DNA of 64,000 nucleotides from Thalassospira mesophila (GCF_002115755.1 NZ_JFKA01000005.1:310001-374000); one strand, 5' to 3'; positions 52,201 through 61,114 are shown, counted from the first letter of the stretch. Made by a program: numbers and translations. Notes: generated by a model not told the origin, from the sequence alone.

Positions 52201-53656
52201 TTAAATCATCAAGGGTGATTTTTGCAAAATCGGCGGTCGCAACGCCGTCCACCGTAATATCCTGCTGCGTCCCCACCATCGCGCCCAATGTTTGGTCGTC
52301 AAATTCATGGCCGGTGGTGTTGATGGTAGCGTGCAGGGCAAAGTTACCGTTCGTCGGCACAAGCTTTGCGTTAACTGCCAGGGTATCAATATGCGATACT
52401 GGCGTTTTAACGCTTTGTGCGGAAATGTCGGCATCGATTTCGGGCAACGCCAAATCGCCGGTGGCATGGGCGGTCAGCGACAATCCCTGCCAAGTGGCAC
52501 TGTTGTCAATCAGAGCACTGGCGGCACCGTCGATATCGGATGTCAGTTCGGCATCAATCTGGCTGTTTGCCAAATCAATATCGGCAGACCCGCGCAAGGC
52601 CAGCAATTTGTCCTTGAGAACGTCAAGCGAGGTGATCGCAAGTTTATCGTTTTTGCCGTCATATTGCCCGTTTGTTTTAACCGAAATATCGCCCTGCAGC
52701 GGAACAGGCAAAGATGATGCCAGTGATCCCAGCGTCGTTGCTGCAACATCCAGACCAAAGCCGATTTTGCGGTTATCGCGCACCTGCACGTCAATCACGC
52801 CACCAACTTTGCCAAGGTCGCTGGCATCAAACGCCAGATCACCATGCCAGTCATTGGCGGGGCCGCTGCCTTTTAACGATAGCGTAACATCGGGTGCATC
52901 ATTGGGGTTTAAACCGGCCAGCGCCATGATCAAGCCAGCACGGTCCAACCGCCCGTCGATATCGGCCTTAAGCTTTTGCGCATCCGCATCAAAATCCAGA
53001 TCGGCACGGATATGGTCCACCCCGCCGTCAAGCGGCTGCAAATTCAGCCCCAATACCGCCGACAGGTTTTGGCTGGCAGATGCATGGGCATCCAAACGAT
53101 AGGAAAAAACCCGCCCGTCAGCCGGATTGGTAATCTGGATTTGCGGAATTTCCAGGGTGCGGAGCTTTACCGCCACCGGCAACGCAAAACCAGACCCGGT
53201 TTCGTCTTCCGGGTCTTCAGGCGTTTGAGCGGCGGTTTTATCAGGCAATGTTACCGCCAGGCGCGATGCCGAAATGCGATCAATATCCACCTTTGCGCCA
53301 AACAACGCCAAAGGCGACCATGCCAGCACCACATCATAGCCCGCAATCGCAAGGCCGGTTTCGGGCATGTTTACCGTTAAATCCGATATCGAAAGCTGGC
53401 CCCACAGGCTGCCTTCCACCCGGCCTAAGACAAATTTACCATTTATGGCGTCAGAAACGTTTTGATTGATCCACGGGGTAAACTGGCGCAGCACCGGGCC
53501 GGTACCGGCCAGCACAATGATCGCGACCAGCACAAAAAACAGGGCCACAACCCCGATCACACCACGCATCACCCACCGCCGCACAGGGCGCGGCCGGGGC
53601 GATTTTTCGGGTGTTGTCTTATGGGCCGGGCCGTTCGACTTATTCAGCTCAGCCAT
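49202..53656 (-). CDS. tamB: Translocation and assembly module protein TamB
   Basis: A 1484-residue AsmA/TamB protein. It starts with a positively charged N-terminus and one inner-membrane anchor (about 29-51), followed by a very long stretch of periplasmic beta repeats of the lipid-groove fold. The conserved C-terminal DUF490 domain occupies roughly the last 330 residues and ends GIQFKLDY, the beta-strand-like end expected to contact the TamA barrel. TamB bridges the periplasm for outer-membrane protein assembly and phospholipid transport. Its ATG overlaps the tamA stop by one base (TAATG). Confidence 0.92.
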   Translation of the reverse strand: MAELNKSNGPAHKTTPEKSPRPRPVRRWVMRGVIGVVALFFVLVAIIVLAGTGPVLRQFTPWINQNVSDAINGKFVLGRVEGSLWGQLSISDLTVNMPETGLAIAGYDVVLAWSPLALFGAKVDIDRISASRLAVTLPDKTAAQTPEDPEDETGSGFALPVAVKLRTLEIPQIQITNPADGRVFSYRLDAHASASQNLSAVLGLNLQPLDGGVDHIRADLDFDADAQKLKADIDGRLDRAGLIMALAGLNPNDAPDVTLSLKGSGPANDWHGDLAFDASDLGKVGGVIDVQVRDNRKIGFGLDVAATTLGSLASSLPVPLQGDISVKTNGQYDGKNDKLAITSLDVLKDKLLALRGSADIDLANSQIDAELTSDIDGAASALIDNSATWQGLSLTAHATGDLALPEIDADISAQSVKTPVSHIDTLAVNAKLVPTNGNFALHATINTTGHEFDDQTLGAMVGTQQDITVDGVATADFAKITLDDLTLKTPKLDVNGRAVIDGQGNVDQASVQTDIRDLAAFAPISGMDLHGQGTLDISDITWNATDGGKAKITLQTSEAGFGIAELDHVVGTSPAIAANVTISPQMDLVVTVDDVKTANINGGATVSITNDFNQLSLNADVALAAGIVPPSVPVSLGGKAARLTAKLDGPLAEPQGDVTLVVPSLAASGEAFKNVNLPSHISWRQAKATNAGVLYLQNTGKFDWRNDPYRLNADVGLPASGLRVSNIKLAGKHIDLTGDIALPGNAVPLTGTIAVTRLDAMMAQGFGVPLANGNITANADFSAKNAAQHIIATLSAKGLRMVDPNGVETARIDDVTIKGDINNAFGDPNLDVTLTGADIGVADARVEKITATIKGVLAKLQATVQARAMVQNRIPVKLDAATEIAIANDIAVTASKLNADVGTQHIALRQPLVFRQGANGSLTAKAMLSIGDGQLDAKLDLAPGKSFDATADIKSLVLGPWGAMFDVAGLDGTLTLNADAHEKPGKPATANITSKISDISVAAAAQLPPLALNLTASLRDGDVSADLDMGRPDMQIITANAELPFDVSFLKGQFAVSPDEPLSATAKMDGEIGQFWPYVPLPDHSLAGVVKLDASVDGTLSDPQWKGTVSLRDGRYEHLQYGTLVQDIVLDGVFNNDGFKLTDLSANDGGQGTLTGKADVKLGDGVNYTANVTMRNMAITRMDELRVWTDVDVDVTGDENKADIESTTTLRRGEVDLSVALPATVPELDVQNLAKVPTEDQKKDAVAQSGFVTNLNAKVDVPARLFVRGKGLDSEWGGHLDITGRADNPKIVGELRALRGQLDLIGKTFVIRDSKITFSGAQPPDPLLDIAGVYTTDDLTVTASLTGPANDPKLSLSSEPALPQDEILSQVLFGKSQGSLSAVEAVQLANAAAQLSGNGGGLDVIGTIRNFIGADVLRVDSGENGPTVKAGKYLTDDIYVGTKQGTTPGSSGVEVEIELTPHIKVTSETSEIDSKAGIQFKLDY

Positions 53657-55710
53657 TAAAACGCCTGACCCAAACTAAGATAGATCTGGTAGTTATCATC
53701 AATATTTTCACGTTTATCCAACGGCACTGCAAAATCAAACCGGACCGGGCCGATGGCGGTGTAATAACGCACGCCAAGCCCGGTTGACCACATCAGGCTG
53801 ACATCATCGGGTTTGACACCTTCATAAACATTACCCCCTTCAACAAAGGGAACCAGCCCGATGCTGTCGGTGATACGGGCCCGAAATTCCAGCCCTGCTT
53901 CGATCACGGAGCGCCCCCCGATCGGGTCGCCATCGGCGTTAAGCGGGCCTACCGTTTGATATTGGTAACCCCGCACCGATCCGCCACCACCAGAATAAAA
54001 TCGTTTGTTGGCAGGTAGCGAAGAACGTTCATCGCCAATGATGCTGCCAACCCGGCCACGGCCCGCCAAAACGTAATATCCCCGGTCGTCAAAGGCGTAA
54101 TATTGCGACCCGTTCAGCGAGATCACGGCAAATTGCGTTTCCGCCCCGGCAAGGCTGATATAGGGCGACACGCTGAGTTCCAGCCGGTTTCCGGTCGTCG
54201 GGTCAAGCGGGTTGTTGGTATTATCGTGGCGCAAAACGCCGCGCAAACCACCCAGATAGAATTCCTCGTTCGGGGAATCGGCCCCGGTCAAATCGGAATA
54301 TTCAGCTGTCAGCCCATAGGTGGCCGACCAGTTTTTCCAAAATTCCCGCTCGATCCCGGCAAAGGCGTTGGCAAGGTCGCCATCATAGGCGTCTGTGCTA
54401 TAGCGCGTTGCTTCGCTTTGCCCGACAAGGGCCTGATGACGACGTAAAAATTGCGGTTTGCGAAAAGTCGCCGAAGCCCCCTGCTGTAACCCCGACCCTT
54501 CCAGTTTCAAACGCAGCTTTTCGCCTTTGCCAAACAGGTTGCGGTGTTCCCAAAAGGCATTGGCACCCGGCCCGTCGGCAGTTGAAAAATCAACCCCGCC
54601 ACCAATGGATCTGTGATCGCGTTCGGCAACCCGCATTTCAACGGGAATTTCACCGTTTTCGTCAACCTGCCCGGCGGGTTTGACGATCACGGAATTAAAC
54701 AGGTTGGAGTCCGCAAGATCGCGCCGGGTGGTGGTGATTTCGCTGGGCGAATAAGGCTGGCCTTTTCCCCAACTGTGATACCCGCGAATAAAATCGGCAT
54801 CGACATCCTGGGCACCAACCACATTGATTTTGCCGAACCGTGCCTGTTTCCCCGTCATCACTTCATATGTCACACGCATGGTTTTTTCTGCTGTATCGGC
54901 CAACACCTTTTTCTTGCCCGCTTTGACCAACGGGTAACCGTCATTGCGAAAAACATCGAGAACACTTTGCTCGGCAAGAATGATCGGATCGGCTTCCGCG
55001 CGCATCCCGATGGACAAATTTGCCGTTTTCAATTCGGCATCGGTCATGGACCGGGTTTCACGGCTGTCATCAGGATGAATAATTGTGATTTCAGCATCGG
55101 ACAGCAAATAAGGCGTTCCGGTATCAATCCGGTATTCCAGAACAAGCGGTTTTGGGGGTGCCTTGCTGGCCAATGCCGGGGAATCGGGTGCTGTGGTTTG
55201 CGTATTCGCGTCGCCTTTATTACCATCAGCCAAAGCAGCCTTGGGCGCTGCGGTTTCAGCATCTTGCGGCGCGGCAACTTCTTCGCCCTCGGGGGTTATC
55301 GCGATGTCACCATTTGCAGGTGCCGCGTTAGCATCATGAATATCATAATTCACCACCGCATCATAAAACCCGAACGACCGCAACACACGGGTAAACCGCG
55401 CAACGTCATCCTCTGCGCGCCGATCAAGCCCGGCTTTCGTCGGGGTCGGGCGGTCTTGCAATCTTATGGCGGTGCTGTTTTCCTTTAAGGCTGCCAGCAG
55501 CCGTTCTTCGTGCGGGTCAAGGCCCTGATAGGTGACGGAATAGGGAATGGCACGATCAACATCCTGTGTTGCCGTCGAATCCGCGCCGTCGCCGAAAGGC
55601 AAGTTTCCGCCGAGCGAACACGCCGATAGCATGGATGCCCCGACCAAAACCGACAGCATCCCCCGTCTTTTTCTGCATCCACCCGAAAGCAGATCAATTC
55701 TTTTTGGCAA
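53656..55710 (-). CDS. tamA: Outer-membrane assembly protein TamA (BamA/Omp85 superfamily)
   Basis: A 684-residue Omp85 protein of the TamA class: POTRA domains about 55-370, then a C-terminal 16-strand barrel (about 390-684) ending in the canonical terminal phenylalanine (SLGQAF). The barrel contains GGGGSVRGYQYQTVGPL, the lid-loop VRGY/F motif. The TTG at 55710 has a purine-rich ribosome binding site, but ATG at 55659 is possible. Oddities are a lipobox LSAC at 28-31, implying a predicted lipoprotein, and an Ala/Pro/acid-rich low-complexity insertion at about 126-187. Immediate neighbour tamB supports the assignment. Confidence 0.9.
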   Translation of the reverse strand: MPKRIDLLSGGCRKRRGMLSVLVGASMLSACSLGGNLPFGDGADSTATQDVDRAIPYSVTYQGLDPHEERLLAALKENSTAIRLQDRPTPTKAGLDRRAEDDVARFTRVLRSFGFYDAVVNYDIHDANAAPANGDIAITPEGEEVAAPQDAETAAPKAALADGNKGDANTQTTAPDSPALASKAPPKPLVLEYRIDTGTPYLLSDAEITIIHPDDSRETRSMTDAELKTANLSIGMRAEADPIILAEQSVLDVFRNDGYPLVKAGKKKVLADTAEKTMRVTYEVMTGKQARFGKINVVGAQDVDADFIRGYHSWGKGQPYSPSEITTTRRDLADSNLFNSVIVKPAGQVDENGEIPVEMRVAERDHRSIGGGVDFSTADGPGANAFWEHRNLFGKGEKLRLKLEGSGLQQGASATFRKPQFLRRHQALVGQSEATRYSTDAYDGDLANAFAGIEREFWKNWSATYGLTAEYSDLTGADSPNEEFYLGGLRGVLRHDNTNNPLDPTTGNRLELSVSPYISLAGAETQFAVISLNGSQYYAFDDRGYYVLAGRGRVGSIIGDERSSLPANKRFYSGGGGSVRGYQYQTVGPLNADGDPIGGRSVIEAGLEFRARITDSIGLVPFVEGGNVYEGVKPDDVSLMWSTGLGVRYYTAIGPVRFDFAVPLDKRENIDDNYQIYLSLGQAF

Positions 55711-56027
55711 CGCCCCTGTCCCTTTTGTGCCTGTTTCCGAATTTGCGATCCGGTATGTTATACGCAGTCTACCTGGAAATGTTTCACTGTGACTTTGCCC
55801 CTGAGTGCGATTTCGCGATGGCTACCATTAAAAAATGGCAACCGCATGACCACCGATTTCACGCTATTGTGCAGGGCCTGCACCCACAAGGCTGTCACTA
55901 TTGGTGATATTTATCATGGCAATGTGTTACAGGCTAACCGGCAAAATAATATATAATCATTGCAAATAGTATGCTTCGGGGTCATCCCGCAAAAACTGTC
56001 ATTGTATCGGGCCAGAAGGTTTCTTTC
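55711..56027. other. Divergent intergenic region with one unexplained short frame
   Basis: About 317 bases between tamA and the ATP-grasp gene. It has AT-rich character near 55915-55975 and a TATAAT hexamer at 55952-55957 that may be the -10 of the ATP-grasp gene, with only a weak -35. A 42-codon open frame with three cysteines spans 55779-55907 on the plus strand, without a convincing ribosome binding site. Confidence 0.45.
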
Positions 56028-57989
56028 ATGCCACATTCACAAGCTACCCCGATTGTTGTCCGTACCGCGCAAAAAGCCGACATTGACGGGCTTTGCGCCA
56101 TCGAACAGGCCGTTTTCACCACCGACCGCATGAAGCGCGCAACGTTTTCGCGCTTTTTGCGCCAGCCCACCGCCCGCGTTCTGGTGGCCGATGCCGGCGA
56201 TGACGGTGTTGTTGGCTATGGCATGTTGCTGTTGCGGTCCGGCAGTGGCACGGCCCGGATTTACTCGCTGGCCCTTTCCGAAGACTGGCGCGGCAAGGGT
56301 TTGGGCACACAGCTTCTGGCCGGGCTGGAAAGTGTCGCGATTGAGGCTGGCTGCGACAAAATGCGCCTTGAAGTGCGCGACGATAACCATTCGGCGCGCG
56401 CAATTTATGAACGGCACGGCTATATCGACGTTGCCATTTTACCCGACTATTACGAAGACGGTGAAAATGGCAAACGCATGGAACGCCACCTGTTTGATGC
56501 AACGTCGCAACTTTCACCCGCCATTTCAACCGGCGCGCCGCTTATTCTGGTCGATCATTTACGCGACCTGCCCTTTGGCGTTTCTGGCGCACGGGTAATG
56601 AAAGTACGCGATTACCTGGCGCTGGATCACGGCATTCGCAATCGCCGGGTGATCAACCTGTGCCATTCTTATGAATATCTGTCGCGCGGCTATTATTGCA
56701 GCCTGTTGGCCGCTGCACGCAGCGAACGCGTCATCCCCGAAGCCGATGTATTGCTGGATTTAAACTGGAAACGCTTGCAAAAAACGGCCCGCGCACAAAT
56801 TGGCCCCATGATTGCCGATGCCCTGAACAAGCCCGGCGCGGAACGGCCCGACCATATTGATGTTTATTTTGGTCGCACCACCGATAAACGGTTTCGCGAC
56901 CTTGCCCAGCGCGCGTTTGACCAGTTTCGCTGCCCGATCCTGCGTTTGCATTTGAATGCCGGCGACAAAAAAATACTGCGCGAAATCGAAGCCCCATCCC
57001 TGCATCACCTTGATGCCAGCGAAATGCCCGCATTTGAAACCGCCCTGAAAGCCTATTTGCGCGGCCGCGTGCGCAAACCGTCAAACGGGCGCGCACCCAC
57101 CGCCCTTATTGCCATTCTATATGACCCCGAAGACCCCCTGCCGCCGTCCGACAGCGATGCACTGGCAAACTTTGTTCAGGCCGCCGCCGACCTTGGCGCA
57201 CGGGCCGAATTGATTACGGCAAAGGATTTTCACCACCTGTCGGAATTTGATGCCCTTTTGATCCGCGAAACCACCGCACTGGACCATCACACCTACCGCT
57301 TTGCCAAACGGGCCCGCAAGGAAGGTATCCCGGTGATTGACGACCCGGAATCGATCCTGCGCTGTACCAACAAGGTTTATCTGGCGGAATTGCTGCGCAC
57401 CCATCACATCCCGGCCCCGCGCAGTGCCATTTTTGACAAACGCCGCATCGATGAAATTGCCGGCCAGTTTAATTTCCCCAGTGTTTTGAAAGTCCCGGAC
57501 GGGTGTTTTTCACGCGGGGTGCGCAAGGTCACATCACGCGAAAATTTGCACCAGATCGCCGGTGAAATGTTCAAAAATTCCGAATTGCTGGTGATACAGG
57601 AATATGTCGAAACCACCTTTGACTGGCGGATCGGGGTTTTGGGCGGCGAACCGCTTTATGCCAGCCGCTATTTCATGGCACCGGGCCACTGGCAGATCGT
57701 CAAACATGAAGATGACGGTAAAAATTTCGAACAAGGCGGTTTTGAAACCGTTGCGATTGAAGATGCCCCGACCGACATCGTCTCAACGGCCCTTGCCGCC
57801 GCCCGTTTGATGGGAAATGGCCTTTATGGTGTGGACATCAAGGAAACACCCTATGGCCCCATGATTATCGAGGTGAATGATAATCCCAGCATTGATGGCG
57901 GCGTTGAAGATGCCGTGATTGGCATGGATTTGTATCGTCGCATCATTGCCCATCTTTTGGGCCAGATTGCCCAGCCATGGACGATATAA
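56028..57989 (+). CDS. GNAT acetyltransferase - RLAN - RimK-type ATP-grasp fusion
   Basis: A 653-residue three-domain protein. ATG 56028 has AGAAGGT seven bases upstream. The GNAT domain covers 8-155 (acetyl-CoA loop WRGKGLGTQLL, 87-97). The RLAN domain (about 165-350) has LCHSYEYLSRGYYCSLLAAA. The RimK-like ATP-grasp covers about 360-653, with metal and ATP residues D603, E615 and N617 in GVDIKE and IIEVNDNPSI. RimK-type enzymes ligate amino acids, often glutamate, to peptides or small molecules. The gene is convergent with a GNAT-C39 peptidase gene, and its GNAT domain resembles that one. Ligase chemistry is expected; the substrate is unknown. Confidence 0.88.
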   Translation: MPHSQATPIVVRTAQKADIDGLCAIEQAVFTTDRMKRATFSRFLRQPTARVLVADAGDDGVVGYGMLLLRSGSGTARIYSLALSEDWRGKGLGTQLLAGLESVAIEAGCDKMRLEVRDDNHSARAIYERHGYIDVAILPDYYEDGENGKRMERHLFDATSQLSPAISTGAPLILVDHLRDLPFGVSGARVMKVRDYLALDHGIRNRRVINLCHSYEYLSRGYYCSLLAAARSERVIPEADVLLDLNWKRLQKTARAQIGPMIADALNKPGAERPDHIDVYFGRTTDKRFRDLAQRAFDQFRCPILRLHLNAGDKKILREIEAPSLHHLDASEMPAFETALKAYLRGRVRKPSNGRAPTALIAILYDPEDPLPPSDSDALANFVQAAADLGARAELITAKDFHHLSEFDALLIRETTALDHHTYRFAKRARKEGIPVIDDPESILRCTNKVYLAELLRTHHIPAPRSAIFDKRRIDEIAGQFNFPSVLKVPDGCFSRGVRKVTSRENLHQIAGEMFKNSELLVIQEYVETTFDWRIGVLGGEPLYASRYFMAPGHWQIVKHEDDGKNFEQGGFETVAIEDAPTDIVSTALAAARLMGNGLYGVDIKETPYGPMIIEVNDNPSIDGGVEDAVIGMDLYRRIIAHLLGQIAQPWTI

Positions 57990-58012
57990 ACCACAATACA
58001 GCCCACTAAACC

Positions 58013-58059
58013 AAAACACCTGCCAGACCCGCGTGCAAACGGGTTTTGGCGGGTGTTTT
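58013..58059. terminator. Bidirectional terminator between ATP-grasp and C39 genes
   Basis: AAAACACCTGCCA (58013-58025) pairs with TGGCGGGTGTTTT (58047-58059) with one mismatch, and CCCG/CGGG add an inner stem. The T-rich arms serve both strands. It overlaps the stop codon of the C39 gene. Confidence 0.85.
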
Positions 58060-59167
58060 ACTTGGGCAGGTCAATAAAAACAGCCGCCTGCAATTTTGAC
58101 CGTCCATACCGCGCCATCAAATCAAATTCGTGGCGCAATATCGGCACCGACACACAATCGCTGCCGTTATAGGGCTCGTCATCCTCGCCAATATCGGGGT
58201 CGGTGACATAAACAAAACGGTCATCAAAACCCGAAACCACCACCCAGTGCGGAATTTTATCGCCGTAAATGCGATATTGGCTGATCAAAACCAGTGCCAT
58301 TTGCCCGTTGCTGCTGTGGCGTTCAATGTCAGCAATGCCAAATGCCCCCGCCGTTACCGATATACCCGCCTGTGCGGCCTGATCGGCAAAATCATAATGC
58401 ACGAGTTCAACAACCTTGCGGTTTTCGGGCTTGCGCACCGTATCAACAAATAACGGCCCCTCGCGCGACACCAGAACCTGTGCGCCAAACCCGCGCCGAT
58501 AGGCCGCCAATGCCAGCCCCAACGGGCCACAGCCGCCATGCCCCGATGTCATAAAAATGGTGGTGGCTTCGCGCCAAATGGCAATTTCGCTGCTGCGGTC
58601 CATTTCAATGGCCGGATCAAGCGCATTCATCGCCATCATCAGTGATGCCGGGCCGCAGGTGAACGGTAATGTCTGGTGATAAAAATGCAATGGCGAGGGC
58701 CGATGCATTAATTGCGGCACCAACACCTTTTCCATGCGCAAGGCCGGGCTGTGATCGGGGAAATAATCCGGATACAGGGCAAATTCCAGATAACCGTTTT
58801 TTCGATAAAGCGAAATTGCCGCCGCATTTTGCGGGTGAACTTCAAGCCGCAATATCGGCGCGCCAAAATCCAGAGTGCCTTCTTCAGCCCGCGCCAATAA
58901 TGCCTGCCCGATCCCCTGCTTCTGAAATGCCGGGTCAACTGCCATGCTGTAAAGCCGCGCCAAGGCCGTGTTGCGGCGAAAAATCACCACGACATAGGCA
59001 ATCACGGCGTCATCGCGAACGGCGACCCAAAACCCGGCGGAGGCACTGGCAATAAAATGGCGCATGGTCCGGCGCGACATTTTATCCTGATCGAAACAGA
59101 TATCTTCAATTCGACCAAGGTCAGCAAGATCAGCATCTGTTGCCGGACGCAAAACAGGATCAGACAT
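58058..59167 (-). CDS. GNAT acetyltransferase - C39-like peptidase fusion
   Basis: A 369-residue two-domain protein. The GNAT domain (1-150) has LYSMAVDPAFQKQGIGQALL with the acetyl-CoA loop QKQGIG at 82-87 and YRKNGYLEFALYPDYF. The C-terminal domain (about 160-369) is a papain-fold C39-like peptidase: Q165 oxyanion hole, C171 nucleophile in PFTCGPASLMMAM, H307 in IPHWVVVSGFDD, and D323 in VTDPD. There is no signal peptide or transporter domain, so it is a cytoplasmic enzyme and not a bacteriocin exporter. It likely processes or proofreads a peptide product of the convergent ATP-grasp protein. Confidence 0.88.
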   Translation of the reverse strand: MSDPVLRPATDADLADLGRIEDICFDQDKMSRRTMRHFIASASAGFWVAVRDDAVIAYVVVIFRRNTALARLYSMAVDPAFQKQGIGQALLARAEEGTLDFGAPILRLEVHPQNAAAISLYRKNGYLEFALYPDYFPDHSPALRMEKVLVPQLMHRPSPLHFYHQTLPFTCGPASLMMAMNALDPAIEMDRSSEIAIWREATTIFMTSGHGGCGPLGLALAAYRRGFGAQVLVSREGPLFVDTVRKPENRKVVELVHYDFADQAAQAGISVTAGAFGIADIERHSSNGQMALVLISQYRIYGDKIPHWVVVSGFDDRFVYVTDPDIGEDDEPYNGSDCVSVPILRHEFDLMARYGRSKLQAAVFIDLPK

Positions 59168-59276
59168 ACATTTTCAACCCAAATTCATCAGGGATTTCGC
59201 AGCGGAAATTATGGCAATGTTTCTGGCGCGAAACATAGCACATTGTCTGTGAAATCGGGTCACTGCATAGTGCTAT

Positions 59277-61013
59277 TTACGCAATACGGCACGGCGTTAG
59301 CGCCGATGGGTCCAGTTTTGATAGCGCGTCATATTGCGATAAAAAAACCTGCCCGGCCAATTCATCCACAAACCCGCTAGGTGCCAGGCGGTCCATCACC
59401 GGGCCTTTGACTTCGGATAAATGAAACGTCACCCCGGCATCGCGCAGGCGTGCGTTTATTTCACGCAGGCTTTCAAGGCCGCTGGCATCAATTTCATTCA
59501 TCGCCGAACACATCAGCACCACATGTTTAAGGCCGGTATTTTCCGCGATCAGCGCATAAATCCGATCTTCGAGAAACCGGCAATTGGCAAAATACAGGCT
59601 TTCATCGGGACGCACTGTTAGAACCGATGTGCCGGTGGCAACGTCATGGCGCAAAATATTGCGAAAATGCTCGGTCCCGGGCACTTGGCCCACCACCGCA
59701 ATATGCGGGCGGCTGGTGCGATGCAAATACAGCATTAATGACACCACAACCCCGCCCATAATGCCAGGTTCAATCCCCCAAAACAGGGTCAGCGCAATGG
59801 TCACCATCATCGCGCCAAAGTCGGCCCGCGAATAATGCCAGATGTGAATAATTGTTTTAAGATCCACCAGTGTTAGCACCGCCACAATAATGGTGGCCGC
59901 CAAAGTGGCCTGGGGCAGGTAATACAGAACCGGGGTTAAAAACAACGTTGCTCCGGCAATGCCCACCGCTGTCATTAAACCCGCGGCCGGTGTTTGTGCC
60001 CCGGCATCAAAATTAACCATCGAGCGGGCAAAACCCCCGGTAACCGGCAGCCCCCCGGCAAACCCTGCCCCCAGATTGGCCATGCCCAACGCAATTAATT
60101 CCTGATCGGGGCGAATGCGCTGCCGACGTTTTGCCGCCAGTGTCTGGGCCACCGATATGGTTTCAACAAAACCGATCACGCTGATCAAAAGGGCGGGCAA
60201 AGCCAGTTGACGCCACAAATCGGGATCGAAAGACGGCAGCGAAAAAGCCGGAAAACCTTGCGGGATGGTGCCGACAATTTTAACGCCACTCGCTGCCAGA
60301 TCAAAATACCAGCTCGCCAGTGTGGTAATGACAACGGCCAGCACCGGTCCGGCCCGAACCACAAAGGTTGCCCAAACACCGGCCATACCCAAACGGCGCA
60401 ATATGGCAGGCAGACCGCTACGCACCCAGAACAAAAAACCCAGACAGCCAAATCCCAAAATTGCAGTCAGGACATTCATCTCAGCAGCGTGCGACACCAG
60501 ACCTGCCAGAATTTCAGCCAGATTGCCGTCGGCTTTGGGCAGTCCCAGCAAATGGCGCGCCTGCCCCACGGCAATTAAAATGCCAGATGCACTGACAAAG
60601 CCGGAAATAACCGGATGGCTTAGAAAATTGGCGATAAACCCCAATCGGAACAGGCCCATTGCCAGCAAAATTGCCGCTGAAATGATTGCCAATGTCATCG
60701 CCGCCAAAACCGGGCTTACCCCGGCGGGTAAATGAAGGGCACCAATGATCAAGGCCGTCATCAGGGAAATAAGGGCAACCGGGCCAACGGCCAATGTTGC
60801 CGATGTGCCAAAAATGGCGTAGGCCACCAACGGCAAAATGCTGGCATACAGCCCGACTTCGGGTGGCAACCCTGCCAGCATGGCATAGGCCAGACTTTGC
60901 GGGACCAGCATGATGGACACAATAACCGCCGCAACAAAATCGTTGGCGGCGAATTGCCGGTTATAATGCCGGCCCCAATCCAGAATGGGGAAAAAACGGG
61001 AAAGCGGGCGCAA
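59277..61013 (-). CDS. SulP-family anion transporter with STAS domain
   Basis: A 578-residue SulP/SLC26 transporter. TTG at 61013 is used because AAGGA lies seven bases upstream and no in-frame ATG fits; the nearest ATG is in another frame. The membrane part (about 20-430) carries the SulP signature SIMLVPQSLAYAMLAGLPPEVGLYASILP, and a cytoplasmic STAS domain (about 445-560) follows. Substrates may be sulfate, bicarbonate or dicarboxylates. A sulfide-type operon lies upstream on the same strand, making sulfate or sulfite transport a reasonable guess. Confidence 0.88.
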   Translation of the reverse strand: MRPLSRFFPILDWGRHYNRQFAANDFVAAVIVSIMLVPQSLAYAMLAGLPPEVGLYASILPLVAYAIFGTSATLAVGPVALISLMTALIIGALHLPAGVSPVLAAMTLAIISAAILLAMGLFRLGFIANFLSHPVISGFVSASGILIAVGQARHLLGLPKADGNLAEILAGLVSHAAEMNVLTAILGFGCLGFLFWVRSGLPAILRRLGMAGVWATFVVRAGPVLAVVITTLASWYFDLAASGVKIVGTIPQGFPAFSLPSFDPDLWRQLALPALLISVIGFVETISVAQTLAAKRRQRIRPDQELIALGMANLGAGFAGGLPVTGGFARSMVNFDAGAQTPAAGLMTAVGIAGATLFLTPVLYYLPQATLAATIIVAVLTLVDLKTIIHIWHYSRADFGAMMVTIALTLFWGIEPGIMGGVVVSLMLYLHRTSRPHIAVVGQVPGTEHFRNILRHDVATGTSVLTVRPDESLYFANCRFLEDRIYALIAENTGLKHVVLMCSAMNEIDASGLESLREINARLRDAGVTFHLSEVKGPVMDRLAPSGFVDELAGQVFLSQYDALSKLDPSALTPCRIA

Positions 61014-61114
61014 ATTTCATTCCTTTATGAAGGCGTTAACCTGCCCCCACCATCGCGCCCTTTTCGCAGTTACCCGCATCGCATCGCCATCCATTGCCAG
61101 GAACCATCCCAGTC

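Noticed and set aside
52143-53102. 319-codon plus-strand frame
   Set aside because: It is antisense to tamB and rich in Ser/Ala/Pro, without motifs.
58058-59167. Bacteriocin ABC exporter with C39 domain
   Set aside because: The C39-like domain has no membrane or ATPase part and is fused to GNAT, so it is not an exporter.
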